NCBI RefSeq assembly: GCF_933775445.1
Contig: NW_026089470.1
Location: 434,001 to 498,000 of the forward strand
DNA: 64,000 nt
Direction: 5' to 3'
Origin: Argentina anserina
Lineage: Eukaryota; Streptophyta; Magnoliopsida; Rosales; Rosaceae
The notes under the pieces were generated by a model. It saw only the letters and a program-made list of their open reading frames with translations, made no database searches and was not told where the DNA came from. Below are positions 61,005-64,000 of the stretch, one piece after another. Every line of letters begins with the position of its first letter. Position 1 is the first letter of the stretch. The position numbers and the translations under genes are program-made.

Positions 61005-64000
61005 ATGCGAGTTTCTATTGTATTTGAGAGTTTTGCAAGTGTGGGAGTGTGTTTCTTTCAAACTGAGTATCTTTACATCGTTTGCGTATCTTTACTATTC
61101 CAATTGTGTATCTTTACATCTTTTGCGTATCTTTACTATTCCAATTGTGTATCTTTTCATTTCTCGTTTGAGTATCTTTCTGTAAGGCTTCTGATGCGAG
61201 TTTCTATTGTATTTGAGAGTTTTGCAAGTGTGGGAGTGTGTTTCTTTCAAACTGAGTATCTTTACATCGTTTGCGTATCTTTACTATTCCAATTGTGTAT
61301 CTTTACATCGTTTGCGTATCTTTCTGTAAGGCTTTCTGATGCGAGTTTCTATTGAATTTGAGAGTTTTGCAAGTGTGGGAGTGTGTTTCTTTCAAACTGA
61401 GTATCTTTACATCGTTTGCGTATCTTTACTATTCCAATTGTGTATCTTTACATCGTTTGCGTATCTTTACTATTCCAATTGTGTATCTTTTCATTTCTCG
61501 TTTGAGTATCTTTCTGTATGGCTTCTGATGCGAGTTTCTATTGTATTTGAGAGTTTTGCAAGTGTGGGAGTGTGTTTCTTTCAAACTGAGTATCTTTACA
61601 TCGTTTGCGTATCTTTACTATTCCAATTGTGTATCTTTTCATTTCTCGTTTGAGTATCTTTCTGTAAGGCTTCTGATGCGAGTTTCTATTGTATTTGAGA
61701 GTTTTGCAAGTGTGGGAGTGTTTCTTTCGATCTGAGTATCTTTACATCGTTTGCGTATCTTTACTATTCCAATTGTGTGTCTTTTCATTTCTCGTTTGAG
61801 TATCTTTCTGTAAGGCTTCTGGTGCGAGTTTCTATTGTATTTGAGAGTTTTGCAAGTGTGGGAGTGTGTTTCTTTCAATCTGAGTATCTTTACATCGTTT
61901 GCGTATCTTTACTATTCCAATTGTGTATCTTTTCATTTCTCGTTTGGGTATCTTTCTGTAAGGCTTCTGATGCGAGTTTCTATTGTATTTGAGAGTTTTG
62001 CAAGTGTGGGAGTGTGTTTCTTTCAATCTGAGTATCTTTACATCGTTTGCGTATCTTTACTATTCCAATTGTGTATCTTTTCATTTCTCGTTTGAGTATC
62101 TTTCTGTAAGGCTTCTGATGCGAGTTTCTATTGTATTTGAGAGTTTTGCAAGTGTGGGAGTGTGATTCATTCAAACTGAGTATCTTTACATCGTTTGCGT
62201 ATCTTTACTATTCCAATTGTGTATCTTTACATCGTTTGCGTATCTTTCTGTAAGGCTCTCTGATGCGAGTTTCTATTGAATTTGAGAGTTTTGCAAGTGT
62301 GGGAGTGTGTTTCTTTCAAACTGAGTATCTTTACATCGTTTGCGTATCTTTACTATTCTAATTGTGTATCTTTACATCGTTTGCGTATCTTTACTATTCC
62401 AATTGTGTAACTTTTCATTTCACGTTTGAGTATCTTTCTGTAAGGCTTCTGATGCGAGTTTCTATTGTATTTGAGAGTTTTGCAAGTGTGGGAGTGTGTT
62501 TCTTTCAATCTGAGTATCTTTACATCGTTTGCGTATCTTTACTATTCCAATTGTGTATCTTTTCATTTCTCGTTTGAGTATCTTTCTGTAAGGCTTCTGA
62601 TGCGAGTTTCTATTGTATTTGAGAGTTTTGCAAGTGTGGGAGTGTGTTTCTTTCAATCTGAGTATCTTTACATCGTTTGCGTATCTTTACTATTCCAATT
62701 GTGTATCTTTTCATTTCTCGTTTGAGTATCTTTCTGTAAGGCTTCTGATGCGAGTTTCTATTGTATTTGAGAGTTTTGCAAGTGTGTGAGTGTGTTTCTT
62801 TCAAACTGAGTATCTTTACATCGTTTGCGTATCTTTACTATTCTCATTGTGTATCTTTACATCGTTTGCGTATCTTTACTATTCCAATTGTGTATCTTTT
62901 CATTTCTCGTTTGAGTATCTTTCTGTAAGGCTTCTGATGCGAGTTTCTATTGTATTTGAGAGTTTTGCAAGTGTGGGAGTGTTTCTTTCGATCTGAGTAT
63001 CTTTACATCGTTTGCGTATCTTTACTATTCCAATTGTGTATCTTTTCATTTCTCGTTTGAGTATCTTTCTGTAAGGCTTCTGATGCGAGTTTCTATTGTA
63101 TTTGAGAGTTTTGCAAGTGTGGGAGTGTGTTTCTTTCAAACTGAGTATCTTTACATCGTTTGCGTATCTTTACTATTCCAATTGTGTATCTTTTCATTTC
63201 TCGTTTGAGTATCTTTCTGTAAGGCTTCTTATGCGAGTTTCTATTGTATTTGAGAGTTTTGCAAGTGTGGGAGTGTGTTTCTTTCAAACTGAGTATCTTT
63301 ACATCGTTTGCGTATCTTTACTATTCCAATTGTGTATCTTTTCATTTCTCGTTTGAGTATCTTTCTGTAAGGCTTCTGGTGCGAGTTTCTATTGTATTTG
63401 AGAGTTTTGCAAGTGTGGGAGTGTGTTTCTTTCAATCTGAGTATCTTTACATCGTTTGCGTATCTTTACTATTCCAATTGTGTATCTTTTCATTTCTCGT
63501 TTGAGTATCTTTCTGTAAGGCTCTCTGATGCGAGTTTCTATTGAATTTGAGAGTTTTGCAAGTGTGGGAGTGTGTTTCTTTCAAACTGAGTATCTTTACA
63601 TCGTTTGCGTATCTTTACTATTCTAATTGTGTATCTTTACATCGTTTGCGTATCTTTACTATTCCAATTGTGTATCTTTTCATTTCTCGTTTGAGTATCT
63701 TTCTGTAAGGCTTCTGATGCGAGTTTCTATTGTATTTGAGAGTTTTGCAAGTTTGGGAGTGTGTTTCTTTCAAACTGAGTATCTTTACATCGTTTGCGTA
63801 TCTTTACTATTCCAATTGTGTATCTTTTCATTTCTCGTTTGAGTATCTTTCTGTAAGGCTTCTGGTGCGAGTTTCTATTGTATTTGAGAGTTTTGCAAGT
63901 GTGGGAGTGTGTTTCTTTCAATCTGAGTATCTTTACATCGTTTGCGTATCTTTACTATTCCAATTGTGTATCTTTTCATTTCTCGTTTGAGTATCTTTCT
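61005..64000 (+). repeat. Right block, next partial super-repeat
   Basis: Monomer lengths are 189-145-189-148-146-148-148-145-189-148-148-189-146-148-148-149-189-148, then a 136-bp partial unit cut by the window end. From 62600 onward it repeats 57847-59247 at an offset of 4753 bp. From 61339 to about 61.97 kb it repeats 56476-57107 at an offset of 4863 bp. TTGTGTGTC near 61777 is a private change. The array clearly continues beyond the window. Confidence 0.9.

Larger units (their letters stand above)
1..64000 (+). repeat. Satellite array, 148-bp monomer family, fills the window
   Basis: Every base belongs to a head-to-tail tandem array; I placed 401 complete monomers and a 136-bp final partial one, with no gap, inversion or foreign insert. 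Monomers are set to begin at the ATGCGAG (or GTGCGAG, CTGCGAG) that follows GGCTTCTG. Lengths are combinations of a 62-bp head and GTATCTTT-headed sub-repeats of 19, 22, 23 and 22 bp. Neighbouring monomers differ by only a few bases. The + strand is T-rich. Neither array edge lies in the window, so the true array is longer. No CENP-B box, telomere motif, rRNA or tRNA sequence was seen. The chromosomal location (centromeric, pericentromeric or subtelomeric) is inference, and the family is not one I recognise. Confidence 0.98.

Noticed and set aside
1..64000. CRISPR array
   Set aside because: The units are directly contiguous 148-189 bp repeats with no unique spacers, and the short GTATCTTT boxes are followed by repeated, not unique, sequence.
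1..64000. Ribosomal DNA intergenic spacer sub-repeats
   Set aside because: No rRNA gene or promoter appears in 64 kb, much longer than a usual spacer. The HOR structure fits a satellite better, although an unusual spacer cannot be excluded from this window alone.
1..64000. CENP-B box within the monomer
   Set aside because: No match to the TTCG-N4-A-N2-CGGG core was seen. The few TTCG occurrences (for example TTTCGATCTGAG in 146-bp units, TTCGAATTG near 11607) lack the CGGG half.
1..64000. Telomeric or short microsatellite tracts
   Set aside because: No run of TTAGGG, TTTAGGG, TTAGG or another 1-6 bp repeat is present. The GTGTGGGAGTGTG tract in the head is short and not iterated.
1..64000. 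Array produced entirely by assembly error
   Set aside because: Copies carry many consistent, segment-specific variants and indels, and the segmentation is exact. Local duplication errors (for example 1301-bp and 4672-bp pairs) remain possible and are noted in the findings.

Overview
The whole window is one uninterrupted satellite DNA array. I segmented it by eye into 401 complete monomers and one partial monomer, all in the same orientation, with no unique sequence from base 1 to base 64000. I see no gene, RNA gene, transposon, CRISPR array, telomere repeat or array edge. An array this long without interruption points to a eukaryotic genome, probably constitutive heterochromatin such as a pericentromere, centromere or subtelomere. 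I do not recognise the satellite family and cannot name the organism. The canonical monomer is AT-rich (about 35% GC) and strongly strand-asymmetric: T is about 47% and A about 18% on the + strand.

The monomers follow a simple grammar. The canonical 148-bp monomer is a 62-bp head (H) followed by four short sub-repeats that each begin GTATCTTT: A (19 bp), B (22 bp), C (23 bp) and D (22 bp, or D' of 23 bp with one extra base). Length classes are combinations of these parts: HABCD = 148, HABABCD = 189, HABABABCD = 230, HABAD' = 145, HABCD' = 149 and HABABCD' = 190. Small deletions in the head give 146, 140, 181 and 185. My counts are 207 of 148 bp, 105 of 189, 47 of 145 (one of them an unrelated doubly deleted unit), 22 of 146, 10 of 149, 4 of 190, 2 of 230, 2 of 140, and one each of 181 and 185. 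These sum exactly to the 63,864 bp before the final partial unit.

The array is organised into nested higher-order repeats (HORs). From left to right: a 2320-bp, 14-monomer repeat twice (943-5582); a 1156-bp repeat about twice (5961-8086); a 378-bp dimer twice (8087-8842); a mixed zone (8843-12582); a 1408-bp repeat about twice (12583-15253); a mixed zone (15254-17862); a 1301-bp, 8-monomer repeat twice (17863-20464); a 929-bp repeat about twice (21772-23481); a 444-bp trimer zone (24406-25589); and a large tandem pair of 3777 and 3436 bp (25294-32506).

The right half is a looser ~4-6 kb super-repeat marked by a recurring 149-bp monomer. It contains nested duplications of 1115 bp, 1009 bp and 628 bp and a 30-monomer 4672-bp tandem duplication (51659-61004). 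A ~5.3-kb stretch near 30.2-35.5 kb recurs almost unchanged 15.22 kb downstream. The structure looks like repeated unequal exchange or segmental amplification. Open reading frames here are by-products of the repeat: 148 is 1 modulo 3, so a frame drifts until it meets a stop, while runs of 189-bp units (0 modulo 3) keep frames open.
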